Notes: a model not told the origin generated them from the sequence alone. A DNA stretch of 53,526 nucleotides from Gammaproteobacteria bacterium (GCA_003235325.1 QJWQ01000046.1:1-53526), one strand, 5' to 3'. Numbered from the stretch's first letter, positions 34,409 through 44,387 are shown. Made by a program: numbers and translations.

Positions 34409-35665
34409 ATGAACAAAAGATATTTATTTATTGCCATTGCAGCATTGGCCTCCGCCGAGGCAATTGCCGGAAAACCCGCGGTGAACGGCCCGTTTTCTTT
34501 TGAACCGCTGACTGAATCCGGCCTTGCCGGCAGTGAGGACCCCTGTGCGCCTCTCAAGCTTCCTGAGGGCTTTTCCCAAAGGGTCCTGATCCAGGAACTG
34601 GATTACTGCGAAGCCGAAGTGACCCTGGATGCCATTGCCGGTGTCAATGACCTGAACGATATGAACGTGGTCAACGAAACCGGCAATGGCGCCGGTCGCT
34701 ACCTGTACCAGACCCATGAAAACAGCGGAGGAATCGGTGCAATCACCGCCCTCGACCTTAAAACCGGTGACTACGCGGTATACACCGCCGCTGATCTTGG
34801 CCTGGCACCGGGTTTCAGCCGACTGGATGGCATCGACTGGACGCCCTGGGGCACCCTGTTGTTCGCCGAGGAAAATGGCGCCATTGGCCGCCTGTTCGAG
34901 TGTCAGGCCGAGGGCCTGGATGTCAGTTGCGTCGACCGGCCGGCGGTGGGCCGCATGTCCCACGAGGGCATCGTTGCCGCGCCCAACGGCAATGTCTATG
35001 TGGGCGATGAACTCAACGGCGGCTCCATTTACAGATTTGTGCCGGATCAGTACGGTGACCTGTCTTCCGGTGTCCTGTATGCGCTGAATATTCCCGGCTC
35101 AACGACCAATTGTAGCGGCGCAACCGGGGTCGGCCTGACGCCCACCGGCCAGGCCGAATGGGTGCCGATGGACATTGCCGATGGCAAAAGTGCCAGGGAA
35201 GCTGCGGATATGGCCGGTGTCAGTGACTATTGCCGGCCGGAAGATGCGGAGCTGATTGGCACCAACCTTTATGTCGCAACCACCTCGACCAAAAACGTAC
35301 TGCAGATTCCGATCAATTCGGACACCCCCTATGTCACCGAATTTGCCGGTATCAATACCAATATGAACAATGAGGCCGACGTCTGGAACTACGGTCTCCA
35401 CAGCCCTGACAACCTGGCCTCCGACAATGCCGGCAATCTGTATATTGTCGAGGACAACAGTGACAACTCCGATGTCTGGGTGGCCACGCCGGACCACGAT
35501 AACGACGGTTCGGCAGATTCCGTGGTTCTGTTCACCACCCTGACCACAATGGGCGCCGAAGGTACCGGTATCTATTTTCCCCGAACCATGCCGAAAACCA
35601 TGCTGATCAATGTTCAGCACGCCGACAACGGCAATGATATGACCATGGTGATTACCAGGGACTGA
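34409..35665 (+). CDS. Secreted PhoX-like (DUF839) protein
   Basis: A 418-residue exported protein with a Sec-type signal peptide (MNKRYLFIAIAALASAEAIA) and a beta-propeller of the DUF839/PhoX family. PhoX-like stretches include FEPLTESGLAG, LPEGFSQRVLIQE, RLDGIDWTPWGTLLFAEEN, MSHEGIVAAPNGNVYVGDE and GSIYRFVPD, followed by NLYIVEDNSDNSDVWV. It ends like the calcium/iron alkaline phosphatases but carries no twin-arginine signal, which PhoX normally has, so it may act on other phosphate esters or be a distant relative. ATG 34409 follows AGAGGA; the longer frame start is not needed. A Pho box is predicted upstream. Confidence 0.78.
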   Translation: MNKRYLFIAIAALASAEAIAGKPAVNGPFSFEPLTESGLAGSEDPCAPLKLPEGFSQRVLIQELDYCEAEVTLDAIAGVNDLNDMNVVNETGNGAGRYLYQTHENSGGIGAITALDLKTGDYAVYTAADLGLAPGFSRLDGIDWTPWGTLLFAEENGAIGRLFECQAEGLDVSCVDRPAVGRMSHEGIVAAPNGNVYVGDELNGGSIYRFVPDQYGDLSSGVLYALNIPGSTTNCSGATGVGLTPTGQAEWVPMDIADGKSAREAADMAGVSDYCRPEDAELIGTNLYVATTSTKNVLQIPINSDTPYVTEFAGINTNMNNEADVWNYGLHSPDNLASDNAGNLYIVEDNSDNSDVWVATPDHDNDGSADSVVLFTTLTTMGAEGTGIYFPRTMPKTMLINVQHADNGNDMTMVITRD

Positions 35666-35738
35666 CCTGTCAGTAATTAAGAGATGCTGGCAAAAGCCGG
35701 CAATCACCGCCACCGGCTATGGCTTCCCAAGCCTGACA

Positions 35739-35770
35739 AGCCGCAATCTGACCAGATTGCGGCTTTTTTA
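35739..35770 (+). terminator. Rho-independent terminator after the PhoX-like gene
   Basis: Stem AGCCGCAATCT/AGATTGCGGCT (11 bp) with a 4-base loop followed by six Ts. Confidence 0.92.
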
Positions 35771-35920
35771 TCCCCGCTTCAATCAGCATCGAGGCGGTCA
35801 GCCAGGTTCGATCGTGGCTTGTCTGTCGTGGCTTGTCTGTCGTGCCCTGGCAATCCCGACCGGTCCATTGCTGCAAAAGGACAGGATCAATCCCTGCAAG
35901 GCAAGTTTGTCACGCACCGG

Positions 35921-36961
35921 TTAATGGTTTTCGTGGTCATGATCCCGTTCCCGAACCGCGTAGAGCAGGCAATCGCTGCTGGCAATGCGAGGGTCGGTGG
36001 TGACCATAAACAGTTTCAGGGTCTGGGCCGGGTACAGGCGGTTGTCCCGAACAGTGAAAAACTCTTCGAGGCTGAATTCACCGCTGCTGTTGCTGAGTCG
36101 AAGGGGTTTAAGGCCATCTTCACCGAGCCAGGCCAGGGGCAGGTCCGGTGTTGCCACGCCAAAATTATTGCGGTCGATATGTACCGGCAGGGTTATATCC
36201 GCGGCGCTATCCGGCTGATCGGCATAGGTGATTCGGGCGCCACCGCGCAGTTCCAGTCGAACCGGGTGATGGTAGATATCCATGTCAAGCTCCCGGGCGA
36301 TGCCAAAAAGCTGATCGATCTCGACAAACCGGCGCAGGCCGGAAAGGGCAATCTCATGGGCATGGGTCTGACCACTGCCGCCGCACTCGATGGTGATTAC
36401 CGGATGGCCGGGATGTGCGGTTTCCATCAGGGCGCCAAGACGGATATCGGTGATGACCAGTCGATGCGTGAACAGGGATGCCAGGTCCCGAAATACCGGG
36501 TCGGTCTCGGTGCAAACGGCGAAGCAGGGACCGTCGCCGGAGGTGTTGTGGATATCCAGTACCGCCTCGGGCGCGGCCGCGCTCAGGTGATCCCTGATAT
36601 CCGCTGCCAGCCGGCCCTGCCAGTCATCGTAGGGCGGCATGAAACAGCGATTCATGTCCCGCTCATCGGGTAGTTGCCGATAGCTGAACAGGGGCAGGGT
36701 CAGGGCGGTATGAATCGAGACGATGAACACCAGCAGATTGGTCCTGGGTACCATCCCCTCCGCCAGCAACCGGTGCAGGGCTCGAACACCGGAGGGTTCA
36801 TTGCCATGCAGCAGGGTCACGACGGCCCGGCAGCGGCTGCTATCCTGCCCCCGGATCCTGATCAGGGTTGGACCTTTCAGTTGCCGCAGAAACGCCAGCG
36901 GAGTCTCGGCGATGCTGTCGGGCGCGGGGTCGTCGATAATTTGCAGATAGGATTCGACCAC
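35921..36961 (-). CDS. Succinylglutamate desuccinylase/aspartoacylase-family (M14-like) hydrolase
   Basis: A 346-residue zinc carboxypeptidase-fold deacylase. AVVTLLHGNEPSGVRALHRLL holds the His and Glu zinc ligands; AVLDIHNTSGDG holds the second His, and HPVITIECGGSGQTHAHE has the catalytic Glu. Members remove acyl groups from amino acids or small conjugates. I start at GTG 36961, which shares one base with the TAG stop of the upstream ligase gene and has GGAGGTG 8 bases before it; the open frame could run further upstream but that would overlap the ligase. The pairing with a GCS2 ligase hints at a shared metabolite. Confidence 0.82.
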   Translation of the reverse strand: MVESYLQIIDDPAPDSIAETPLAFLRQLKGPTLIRIRGQDSSRCRAVVTLLHGNEPSGVRALHRLLAEGMVPRTNLLVFIVSIHTALTLPLFSYRQLPDERDMNRCFMPPYDDWQGRLAADIRDHLSAAAPEAVLDIHNTSGDGPCFAVCTETDPVFRDLASLFTHRLVITDIRLGALMETAHPGHPVITIECGGSGQTHAHEIALSGLRRFVEIDQLFGIARELDMDIYHHPVRLELRGGARITYADQPDSAADITLPVHIDRNNFGVATPDLPLAWLGEDGLKPLRLSNSSGEFSLEEFFTVRDNRLYPAQTLKLFMVTTDPRIASSDCLLYAVRERDHDHENH

Positions 36962-38445
36962 TACAACACCTCCCATTGGGAAACCGGCCGCCGGCTTTCC
37001 ACATTCAGCCGGTAATGCCACACCAGTTGCTTCAGGGCGTCGGCTTTAGGCAGTTGTTGCTGGAGACCGGCCAGTGAGTCCAGTTGCCAGCGGGCGCCGT
37101 TGCGACCGGTACTGATGCGATTGGCTATGACACCGAGCTGCCGCCGGATATCACTGTCATCAACACCCAGTTCCGACAGTCCTTCGCCACTGATTTCGAG
37201 CAACCTCTCGGCGATCTGCCTGAGGGGCTGTTCTTTCAACCGGTTTTGATGCAGGCCGGGCCAGATCAAACGGGCCTCCATGCCTTCGCGGGCGGCGCGG
37301 TAGAAATTGGCAGAAGCGTACTTCCAGGGCAGCGCCGAGATCAAGGGTTCCACCCGATAGCGCATGGCAACCGTCAGGCCGATACAGAATGCGGCGTTGG
37401 CGGTCATGTCCAGGGCGGTGGGCCCGGCCGGCAGGGAGCGCATCTCGATACGCACGTGACCGGAGCCGGTACTGTCATAAATGGGTCGATTCCAGGGCCA
37501 GACAGTGCCGTTATGAAGACAAAGTTCATACAGGCCCGGAAGGCGGTCCTGGTCCAGGGCTGACTGCGGCTCCTGCGGATCGCAAAGGGGGATCAGCGGC
37601 GGGTGCAGGTAAACCATGCGGGCAAACAGCTCGTAGGGACCTTGCCGCAACCAGTCGTCACCGAAATCCACCCGGGCGGGCTCCTGCCAGCCCCTGCGGC
37701 GCCAACGCCTGCCATCGATGGATTGCTTGAACAGCGGAATTCGAGTCTCGTGCCAGAGGCGGTGCCCCAGCAGCAGCGGCGAATTGGCGGCGACACCGAC
37801 GACGACCGGGGTCACCAGGGCCAGGGCATTCCAGCAGTCGACAAAGCGCCGAATATCAAAACAGTAGTGAACCTGGAATGAGGTACAGACACCCTCGGCG
37901 GTGAGGTCATCGCGGACCATCGAAAAAGGATCGACACCATCGATATTGATTTCAAAGGCGCGCTGGCGCATGTTCTGCAACGAAGAGGTGAGGACGCGAT
38001 AACGCAGTTCATCGGTCATCATTGACAGACCCAGGTCGGAATCTTTCAGGGTCGGCAGAATGCCCACCGGCAGAATCCGGGCCCGATATTGTCGGGCGGC
38101 GCCATTGAGGTCGGTCAGCAGCTGGTCAATACGGTTTTCGAGCTGACTGAAGCAGCCGTTGGCCAGGCGCAGGGGTTCGAAATTGTATTCAATGTTATAG
38201 CGGTTCAACTCCAGGGTCAGTCGGGGATCCGCGACAGATTGCTGTAATTGCCGGTTGCAGGTGACCGGCCTGCCCTCGTCATCAATTACGTACAGTTCGA
38301 GCTCGGCACCCAGGGTATCTGCACAGTGGCCGAAATCAGGGCGATTCAGTACGGTTTGCAGCGCCTGCAGGTTGCGGTGCAATTTGCGGCAAAATCGCCG
38401 GTAATCTCCCCTGGTAAAATCTGCACTGTTGATTTCGCGGCCCAT
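36961..38445 (-). CDS. GCS2-family carboxylate-amine ligase (glutamate-cysteine ligase-like)
   Basis: A 494-residue ATP-grasp-like ligase of the glutamate-cysteine ligase type 2 superfamily. ADTLGAELELYVIDDEGRPV (near 45) is the start of the catalytic fold; LELNRYNIEYNFEPLRLA and VQVHYCF-like SFQVHYCFDIRRFVDCWNAL carry metal and substrate positions. Then come VVGVAANSPLLLGHRLWHETRIPLF and RIEMRSLPAGPTALDM. Known members couple glutamate to amines; the acceptor here is unknown. ATG 38445 follows AGGAGGTG. The stop overlaps the GTG of the deacylase-like gene by one base, so the two proteins are probably made in step. Confidence 0.78.
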   Translation of the reverse strand: MGREINSADFTRGDYRRFCRKLHRNLQALQTVLNRPDFGHCADTLGAELELYVIDDEGRPVTCNRQLQQSVADPRLTLELNRYNIEYNFEPLRLANGCFSQLENRIDQLLTDLNGAARQYRARILPVGILPTLKDSDLGLSMMTDELRYRVLTSSLQNMRQRAFEINIDGVDPFSMVRDDLTAEGVCTSFQVHYCFDIRRFVDCWNALALVTPVVVGVAANSPLLLGHRLWHETRIPLFKQSIDGRRWRRRGWQEPARVDFGDDWLRQGPYELFARMVYLHPPLIPLCDPQEPQSALDQDRLPGLYELCLHNGTVWPWNRPIYDSTGSGHVRIEMRSLPAGPTALDMTANAAFCIGLTVAMRYRVEPLISALPWKYASANFYRAAREGMEARLIWPGLHQNRLKEQPLRQIAERLLEISGEGLSELGVDDSDIRRQLGVIANRISTGRNGARWQLDSLAGLQQQLPKADALKQLVWHYRLNVESRRPVSQWEVL

Positions 38446-38491
38446 GGCGACCGACACCTCCTGGATTCGAACCCGCAACTGTGCTCAGGTT

Positions 38492-38989
38492 TCAGCGATA
38501 GGCACGAAAAGGCGCATCCTTGTCACCGCCCCTGGTTTCAGAAGTGCCGTTTTCGGCCGCCGTGTTTTTCGGGGCAATGTTGTGGTTGTCCGGACTTTTC
38601 GAGGCCCGTTCTGCGGACTTCTGCAACCGGCCGGATTTTGTAGCAGGCGTGGCAGTCGTCCGGTTTCGCCTCAGATAACGAATACCAATATAACAGCCCA
38701 GGGCGATCAGAAATATCAGCGCCAGCGGGATCAGCGGTCTAACCGCGCCGGCATCGGTCGATGGCTGCAGCCACTCAAAAGCGATGACAATCCAGACCGG
38801 CGCCAGAAAATTCAGGTCGGAGTAGGCCTTGGCAGGGGCCAGGGCGAGGACGATAAAGAACAGTCGGGTCAGATCCCGACAGGTCCGCCAGGGTATCTTG
38901 CCGGTATAGTGCCAGCCGAATGGCAGCAGAATCAGGAAGCCCAGCAGATAAATCAGCAATCCCCAGAGGTAATTTTCGGTGGTATACAT
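38492..38989 (-). CDS. Hypothetical membrane protein with basic tail
   Basis: A 165-residue protein with three to four hydrophobic segments (about residues 7-26, 40-57, 63-75 and 84-103) and then a hydrophilic, Lys/Arg/Thr-rich tail of about 55 residues. LWGLLIYLLGFLILLPFGWH and LAPAKAYSDLNFLAPVWIV are notable; I do not recognise a named family. It lies 5 bases after the YcgN stop region, in the same minus-strand series, so it may share a transcript with ycgN. Confidence 0.62.
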   Translation of the reverse strand: MYTTENYLWGLLIYLLGFLILLPFGWHYTGKIPWRTCRDLTRLFFIVLALAPAKAYSDLNFLAPVWIVIAFEWLQPSTDAGAVRPLIPLALIFLIALGCYIGIRYLRRNRTTATPATKSGRLQKSAERASKSPDNHNIAPKNTAAENGTSETRGGDKDAPFRAYR

Positions 38990-38994
38990 GGTTT

Positions 38995-39438
38995 TCAGTC
39001 GACCCAGTGAATGATGTGCTCTTCGAGTCCATCCTCGTGGACGAAGTCCTCGGATAATACCCTGCCTCGAACTGAAATACCCGCCCGGTGAACCGAATCC
39101 GGGTCACCCGAAATCAGGGGGTGCCAGTCAAAAAGACGATTGCCCTCGCTGAGCAGTCGGTAGGCACAGGTGGCGGGCAGCCAGGAAAGCCGGCTGACAT
39201 TGTCCCGGGTCAGTTGAATACAATCAGGCACCAGGCGGCTGCGATTGGCGTAGTCGGTGCAGCGACACCTGTCCTGGTCCAGCAGGTTGCATACTACCCG
39301 GGTATAGAACAGCTCCTCGGTATCCTCGTCCTCGAGTTTGATCAGGCAACAACGGGCGCAACCGTCACAGAGGGATTCCCATTCCTCGAGGTTCATTTCC
39401 GCCAGACTTTTGCTTTGCCAAAAAGGTATTCCAGTCAC
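38995..39438 (-). CDS. ycgN: YcgN-family cysteine cluster protein
   Basis: A 147-residue UPF0260/YcgN protein. Its CDGCARCCLIKLEDED and CNLLDQDRCRCTDYANR segments supply the cysteine cluster that probably binds zinc or an iron-sulfur centre, followed by VPDCIQLTRDNVSRLSWLPATCAYRLL and GHPLISGD-like WHPLISGDP. Function is unknown. It overlaps the start-side neighbour ycgL by 4 bases and lies near rnd, the same neighbourhood as in many gammaproteobacteria. Confidence 0.9.
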   Translation of the reverse strand: MTGIPFWQSKSLAEMNLEEWESLCDGCARCCLIKLEDEDTEELFYTRVVCNLLDQDRCRCTDYANRSRLVPDCIQLTRDNVSRLSWLPATCAYRLLSEGNRLFDWHPLISGDPDSVHRAGISVRGRVLSEDFVHEDGLEEHIIHWVD

Positions 39439-39725
39439 ATCAGTTTCTCATTTTTCTGGCGCATGGCCTGCAGCTGGGGGTCCCGGGGCGGTGGCAATTG
39501 CAGGTAAAAACCGTTGGCCTCTATGGCTGCCAGGACACTCGCGGCATCGGCCCTGGCCAGCCTGCGCTCCGGTGTGATTACCAGGCTGGTCACCAGCCGG
39601 GTTTTACCCAGACGTTTCAACAGGGCTTCCGGTACACGGCTGAGAGCCTCCTCCCGATCGACAAACAGGTAGAGCTCATCTTCGCGAAGGCTTTTATAGA
39701 CACTACAGAGTCGCTTGTTGCGCAT
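39435..39725 (-). CDS. ycgL: YcgL domain-containing protein
   Basis: A 96-residue protein of the YcgL family: CSVYKSLREDELYLFVDRE, RVPEALLKRLG and LARADAASVLAAIEANGFYLQLPPPRDP are the conserved blocks. It begins inside a much longer open frame; ATG 39725 is chosen from homology, overlapping the end of rnd by 23 bases and the YcgN gene by 4. Function unknown; genetic proximity to rnd and ycgN is conserved. Confidence 0.9.
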   Translation of the reverse strand: MRNKRLCSVYKSLREDELYLFVDREEALSRVPEALLKRLGKTRLVTSLVITPERRLARADAASVLAAIEANGFYLQLPPPRDPQLQAMRQKNEKLM

Positions 39726-40830
39726 GGTTTTCCAGGTCTCGACCAATCTGTTGATGACGCCAGCCGGATGACAGGGCCGGCGGTAACTGCACGCTGCCGG
39801 CCATGATAGTCCGAACCAGGGATTCCAGGTCTTTCTTTCGCGCCAGTATTTCAGGGGCCATGTCCAGTTGCTCCGCCCTGTCCTTGACCACATCCCGACA
39901 CTGGTCCAGCATTTTTCGCGCCTCCCTGGGCAGGGGCGCGGGCAGGGGATCAGGACAATCCCGATCAGCCAGATGCTGACCTGCCGCCACCAGTTCCAGC
40001 AGTTTATCGCCATAGCGGCGCTGCATGCCGGGATGCAGATCCTGGACGCCGGATAGCTGCTGCCGGTTGTCGGGCAGGTTTTGCGCCAGTTCCAGCAGCA
40101 CCCGGTCGGGTATGACGCGGTTTCTGGGTTTGTCCCGGCGCCGGGCCTCGATTTCACGCCAACCTGCGAGTTCCCTGAGAATGGCCAGCCCCTTTCGTCC
40201 CAGGCGCCAGGCGCCCTTGATACGCGGGTAATAGGCATCGGGGCAGGACGGTTGACAGGCTTCGGCCACCAGAGCCTGCATTTCCTCCTTCAGCCAGGAC
40301 AGGCGCCCACTGCTTTGTAACCGGGCGTTAAGTTGTTCATAGACCTGCAGCAGGAAATGCACATCTTCGGCCGCGTAGCGGCACTGGGAGTCGCTCAGGG
40401 GTCGTTGCAACCAGTCGGACCGGGTTTCGTGCTTGTCCAGGGTGACACCCAGGACGGCGCTGACCAGGGCGGCATAACCCCGGGAAAAGCCGTGGCCGGT
40501 GAAGCTGGCGGCCACCTGGGTGTCAAACAGCGGACTGGGCACCACACCCAGTACCCGGTGCAGTACTTCCAGGTCCTCGGAGCAGGAATGAAAAACCTTG
40601 ATCACCGAAGGATTGGTCAACAGGGCCGAGAGGCTCGACAGGTCCCCGATGGATAGCGGGTCCGCCAGCCAGGTATTGTTGCCGTCACACAGCTGCACCA
40701 GTCCCAGGATCGGGTAAAAAGTATCGGTGCGCATGAACTCGGTATCGACCGCGATGGCGGCGGCACCATTGCAAATGGACATGGCTTCGAGTAAACCCGC
40801 GGGGCTGTCCACCAGGATTGGTGCCGGCAT
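39703..40830 (-). CDS. rnd: Ribonuclease D
   Basis: A 375-residue 3'-5' exoribonuclease of the DEDD superfamily that trims tRNA and other stable RNA 3' ends. IAVDTEFMRTDTFYPILGLVQLCD gives DEDD motif I, VFHSCSEDLEVL motif II and CRYAAEDVHFLLQVYEQL motif III with the catalytic Tyr/Asp; two HRDC-like helical domains follow (GLAILRELAGWREIEARRRD). ATG 40830 puts about 28 residues before DTEF, as in E. coli; an ATG at 40890 overlaps recR by 29 bases and is also possible. Confidence 0.93.
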   Translation of the reverse strand: MPAPILVDSPAGLLEAMSICNGAAAIAVDTEFMRTDTFYPILGLVQLCDGNNTWLADPLSIGDLSSLSALLTNPSVIKVFHSCSEDLEVLHRVLGVVPSPLFDTQVAASFTGHGFSRGYAALVSAVLGVTLDKHETRSDWLQRPLSDSQCRYAAEDVHFLLQVYEQLNARLQSSGRLSWLKEEMQALVAEACQPSCPDAYYPRIKGAWRLGRKGLAILRELAGWREIEARRRDKPRNRVIPDRVLLELAQNLPDNRQQLSGVQDLHPGMQRRYGDKLLELVAAGQHLADRDCPDPLPAPLPREARKMLDQCRDVVKDRAEQLDMAPEILARKKDLESLVRTIMAGSVQLPPALSSGWRHQQIGRDLENHAQQATL

Positions 40831-40861
40831 GGTCGAATCGATGGTTATCAACAGGTCGTCT

Positions 40862-41464
40862 TCACAGATGTTTTCGACTGGCGAAAGCATGGCTCAGGGT
40901 GCCGCCATCGACGTATTCCAGTTCGCCACCCAATGGCACCCCGTGGGCGATGCGACTGATTTTGACGCCTGCCTGGCGGGCACGTTCACCGATATAGTGA
41001 GCGGTCGCCTCCCCTTCCACCGTCAAATTGGTGGCCAGAATCAGTTCGTCGATATCCTGCTGGGCGATCAGGGCCATTAACTGGTCGATGCCGATGTCTT
41101 CCGGACCGATACCGTCGATGGGCGACAGGTGCCCCATGAGCACAAAATAACGGCCGCGAAAGCTGCCGGACTGCTCTATGGCCAACAGGTCTGCGGGGGT
41201 TTCGACGACACAGATGGTCCTGGGATCCCGGCGCTCATTGGAGCAGATCACACAGAGTTCAGATTCGGTGAGGTTGCGGCACTGTTGGCAACGGCCGACC
41301 CGCTCAGCAGCCTGCCTGATGGCATCGGCCAGGCGCACGGCACCTTCGCGGTTGCGCTCCAGCAGGTGCAGGGCCATGCGCTGGGCGGACTTGGGGCCGA
41401 CACCGGGCAGGCATCGCAGTGCATCAATCAATTCGTCAACAAGGGTGCCAAACACAGGGGACAT
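40862..41464 (-). CDS. recR: Recombination mediator RecR
   Basis: A 200-residue RecR that, with RecF/RecO, loads RecA at gaps. The helix-hairpin-helix [20 protein letters not shown] is near residue 17, the four-Cys zinc finger [16 protein letters not shown] near 58, and a Toprim fold ([30 protein letters not shown]) follows. The tail [20 protein letters not shown] is standard. The gene order dnaX-ybaB-recR is a conserved bacterial block. Confidence 0.96.
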   Translation of the reverse strand: MSPVFGTLVDELIDALRCLPGVGPKSAQRMALHLLERNREGAVRLADAIRQAAERVGRCQQCRNLTESELCVICSNERRDPRTICVVETPADLLAIEQSGSFRGRYFVLMGHLSPIDGIGPEDIGIDQLMALIAQQDIDELILATNLTVEGEATAHYIGERARQAGVKISRIAHGVPLGGELEYVDGGTLSHAFASRKHL

Positions 41465-41486
41465 CCATCAGGGTGTATGAGAGCAA

Positions 41487-41807
41487 TCAAAATGGCATCT
41501 TGAAGCCAGGGGGCAGCGACATACCGGCGGTGAGGCCGGCCATTTTCTCCTGGGTGGTGCGCTCCACCTTGCGCACTGCATCGTTGACGGCGGCGGCCAG
41601 CAGGTCTTCCAGCATCTCTTTGTCCTCGGTGAGCAGACCGGGGTCGATAGTCACCTTGCGAACGTCGTGACGGCCGTTCATCACCACGGTCACCATGCCG
41701 GCGCCCGCCTGTCCTTCCACCTCCAGCCGGGCAATTTCTTCCTGGGCGCGCTGCATGTTCTGCTGCATTTCCTGCGCCTGTTTCATCAGATCGTTCAAGC
41801 CTTTCAT
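41487..41807 (-). CDS. ybaB: YbaB/EbfC nucleoid-associated protein
   Basis: A 106-residue dimeric DNA-binding protein: [38 protein letters not shown] and [17 protein letters not shown] match the family across its whole length, ending in the usual [12 protein letters not shown]. It lies between dnaX and recR, 23 bases after the dnaX stop. Confidence 0.96.
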   Translation of the reverse strand: MKGLNDLMKQAQEMQQNMQRAQEEIARLEVEGQAGAGMVTVVMNGRHDVRKVTIDPGLLTEDKEMLEDLLAAAVNDAVRKVERTTQEKMAGLTAGMSLPPGFKMPF

Positions 41808-41830
41808 ATCTCTATTCTCGCATTCGAAAT

Positions 41831-43798
41831 TTAATCTTTGGGTTCTACGGTCTGCTCCAGCAGTTTGCCATCAAAGAGGCGGATAATCTGCTGGACGTTG
41901 GCATCGTCATAGAGTGACTGGATTGCCTGAGCCCGGCGCTCGGCCCTGAGTCGCAGACTGCAAGCCCTTGGGGTCTCGGTACTGACCGTGCCGACGACGA
42001 TGTCGACCTCTACCGCTTCGCCAAAATAGTCGCTCAGGGCCGAAGCCAGGCGCGCTTCGTGGGAGTGGTCAAACAGGGAACTGTACTGTTTGTCCAGGAC
42101 AAAACCGAGTTGTTTGCCCTGACGTTCGGTCAGGACCAGGTTGGCGGCGGTGTTTTGCAGGACGCCGCCGATGGCCAGTTGCCGATAGACATCGATCCAC
42201 TGTTCCGGCTGCAGGCAATTCAGGGTAACGGGCGTAGCCGGGGACTGTTCCCGTGGAGCCTCTGGTGCCGCTGCCAGATCATCGTTGACCTCAGGCTGCT
42301 GGCTCACCGGCCTGGCCGCAGCGGCTTGTTCCGGGGATGTCTTTGCCCTGGTCGACGCCGAACTAGGACTCTTGCCGGGGGCAATCCGGGAATCGACCGG
42401 GGCCGGTCTCGGCCCCTTGGTGGGACTTGCAGTCAACGTCTCTTCCGGCCGGCGATCAGGAACTGTCACTGACAGGGGTACCACCCGGGCCGGCGCTTTA
42501 ACCGCTGTAGTCGTGGCTGACACCGGGTCGCCACCGGCTTCCGGCACCGGCCGTGAATTCCGTTCCGAACCCGGGGGCGCTGCCTGGATAGCGGTCGGGC
42601 CGGTGGCTTCGGCCCGCGGCACCGACGCCGGTTCAGGCTTTTTTGCTGAGACCGGCACCCCCGGCGCCGAAACCGTCCCCGCACGGGCTGTCGGCGGGTT
42701 AATGCCCTGGCCGGTGACGGGTTGGAATGCCAGTTGTCGCAACAGTGTCATTTCAAAACCGGATCGGGGCTCCGCCGCCATGGGCAGATCGCGCCGACCC
42801 AGGAGGGTTATCTGGTAAAACAGCTGGACGTCCTCCGCGGGTAGCTTATCCGCCAGGTCCAGTACCTCGCCGTGGTCGCTGTGGCTGTTGTCCAGGGCAT
42901 CCGGGGCTGTCTGGGCGATGGCGACCCGGTGCCAGACCGACAGCATTTCCGCCAGGGCCTGGTTGTAGTCCGGCGCCTGTTCCGCCAGGGACTCCACCAG
43001 TTTCAGGGCCTGCGGCCCATCGCGGTCAGCCAGGGCCTGGCAGATGCGAATGACGACGGTGCGATCGATGCTGCCCAGCATGTCGCTGACATCGGCACTG
43101 CTGATCTTGCCGCCGCCGTGACCGATGGCCTGGTCGGCAAGGCTCAGGGCATCACGCATACTGCCATCGGCGGCCCGCGCCAGTGACCATAGCGCGGCCT
43201 CCTCAAAGGGCACACGCTCTTCCGTCAGCACATGTTGCAGATGGTTGACGATGCGTTCGGGACCGAGATTTTTCAGGTTGAACTGCAGGCACCGGGACAA
43301 AATGGTCACCGGCAGTTTTTGCGGGTCGGTGGTGGCCAGCAGGAACTTGACGTGAGGCGGTGGTTCTTCCAGGGTCTTCAACAGGGCATTGAAGCTGTGG
43401 GAGGACAGCATGTGCACCTCGTCAATCAGGTAGACCTTGTAGCGTCCCTGGGTCGGTGCGTACTGAACATTGTCCAGCAGTTCACGCGTGTCCTCGACCT
43501 TGGTGCGGGACGCGGCATCGACTTCGATCAGATCGACGAAGCGACCGGCGGCAATATTGGTGCAGGCGCTGCATTCACCGCAGGGAACGGAGCTGACACC
43601 GGCTTCGCAATTGAGACACTTGGCCAGAATTCGGGCGATGGTGGTCTTGCCGACTCCCCGTGTGCCGGTAAACAGGTAGGCGTGGTGCAGCCGGTCGCGG
43701 TCAAGGGCATTGATCAGCGCCTGCAGCACATGCTCCTGCCCTACCATTTCGCTGAATACGCGGGGGCGCCATTTGCGGGCAAGAACCTGGTAACTCAT
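41831..43798 (-). CDS. dnaX: DNA polymerase III subunits gamma and tau
   Basis: The 655-residue tau form is the clamp-loader ATPase. [19 protein letters not shown] opens it, Walker A is [14 protein letters not shown] near 46, a zinc module uses CLNCEAG and PCGECSAC, Walker B is [11 protein letters not shown] near 125 and sensor 1 is [18 protein letters not shown] near 160. A Pro/Ala-rich linker (about 360-500) precedes the C-terminal domain that binds DnaB and the polymerase. ATG 43798 ([12 protein letters not shown]) is the family start; 47 extra codons upstream are not family-like. An A AAA AAG site at codons 385-387 should give a shorter gamma form of 388 residues. Confidence 0.95.
   Translation of the reverse strand: MSYQVLARKWRPRVFSEMVGQEHVLQALINALDRDRLHHAYLFTGTRGVGKTTIARILAKCLNCEAGVSSVPCGECSACTNIAAGRFVDLIEVDAASRTKVEDTRELLDNVQYAPTQGRYKVYLIDEVHMLSSHSFNALLKTLEEPPPHVKFLLATTDPQKLPVTILSRCLQFNLKNLGPERIVNHLQHVLTEERVPFEEAALWSLARAADGSMRDALSLADQAIGHGGGKISSADVSDMLGSIDRTVVIRICQALADRDGPQALKLVESLAEQAPDYNQALAEMLSVWHRVAIAQTAPDALDNSHSDHGEVLDLADKLPAEDVQLFYQITLLGRRDLPMAAEPRSGFEMTLLRQLAFQPVTGQGINPPTARAGTVSAPGVPVSAKKPEPASVPRAEATGPTAIQAAPPGSERNSRPVPEAGGDPVSATTTAVKAPARVVPLSVTVPDRRPEETLTASPTKGPRPAPVDSRIAPGKSPSSASTRAKTSPEQAAAARPVSQQPEVNDDLAAAPEAPREQSPATPVTLNCLQPEQWIDVYRQLAIGGVLQNTAANLVLTERQGKQLGFVLDKQYSSLFDHSHEARLASALSDYFGEAVEVDIVVGTVSTETPRACSLRLRAERRAQAIQSLYDDANVQQIIRLFDGKLLEQTVEPKD
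42596..42644 (-). promoter_or_regulatory. Predicted -1 programmed frameshift site in dnaX
   Basis: Reading the minus strand in frame, codons 385-387 are GCA AAA AAG, giving the slippery heptamer A AAA AAG (42644-42638). After a -1 slip the next codons are GCC then TGA, so one residue is added before a stop, just as E. coli gamma ends one residue past its slip. A stem CGGGCC/GGCCCG with a 9-base loop (42616-42596) begins 21 bases later, a little far; nearer pairing is possible. A G-rich GGGGGTG lies about 14 bases upstream, a possible stimulatory internal ribosome site. Confidence 0.72.
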
Positions 43799-44018
43799 TG
43801 ACACATCCGGGGGCAAAACGAGGCTGGCATTATACGGTGCGCCTGCGGCTATCGGTAGCCTTGAACGGACCGGGCCCGCAGCAGTTGGACTCGGTTTCAC
43901 CGGGGATCCCGATATCGGCAGACGGCTCTGGGGAGGCATTTAACGCTGTAACTGCGGGGTCTGGTATAGCGACGTTGTTTATCGGGGCAAGCGACAAGAG
44001 TGAATCCGAAAAACTGGA

Positions 44019-44130
<112 letters not shown>

Positions 44131-44387
44131 ATTGCAAGGCCCGGGATTATGGTGATTTTGACGCGCCGTTGCAACCGATCACTGCCCTGGTTTGCAATTG
44201 CGTGCTGCGTTGCGATTGCCATGATTGTCGGGCAGGGGTGGTCCATCGAGTGGCCGAGCGAATCGGACACATTGTCAATCGGCGCTTAGTCAATCGGCAC
44301 CAAACGGGTATGATTGCCCGGCCTCGCCAGCGCTCTGGCGACGACCACCAGTACTGGATCACGCCAAAGGCGGCTTGCGAAATCGAA

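Noticed and set aside
35684..36673. 329-codon plus-strand ORF
   Set aside because: Antisense to the M14-like deacylase gene and across a terminator; no family match.
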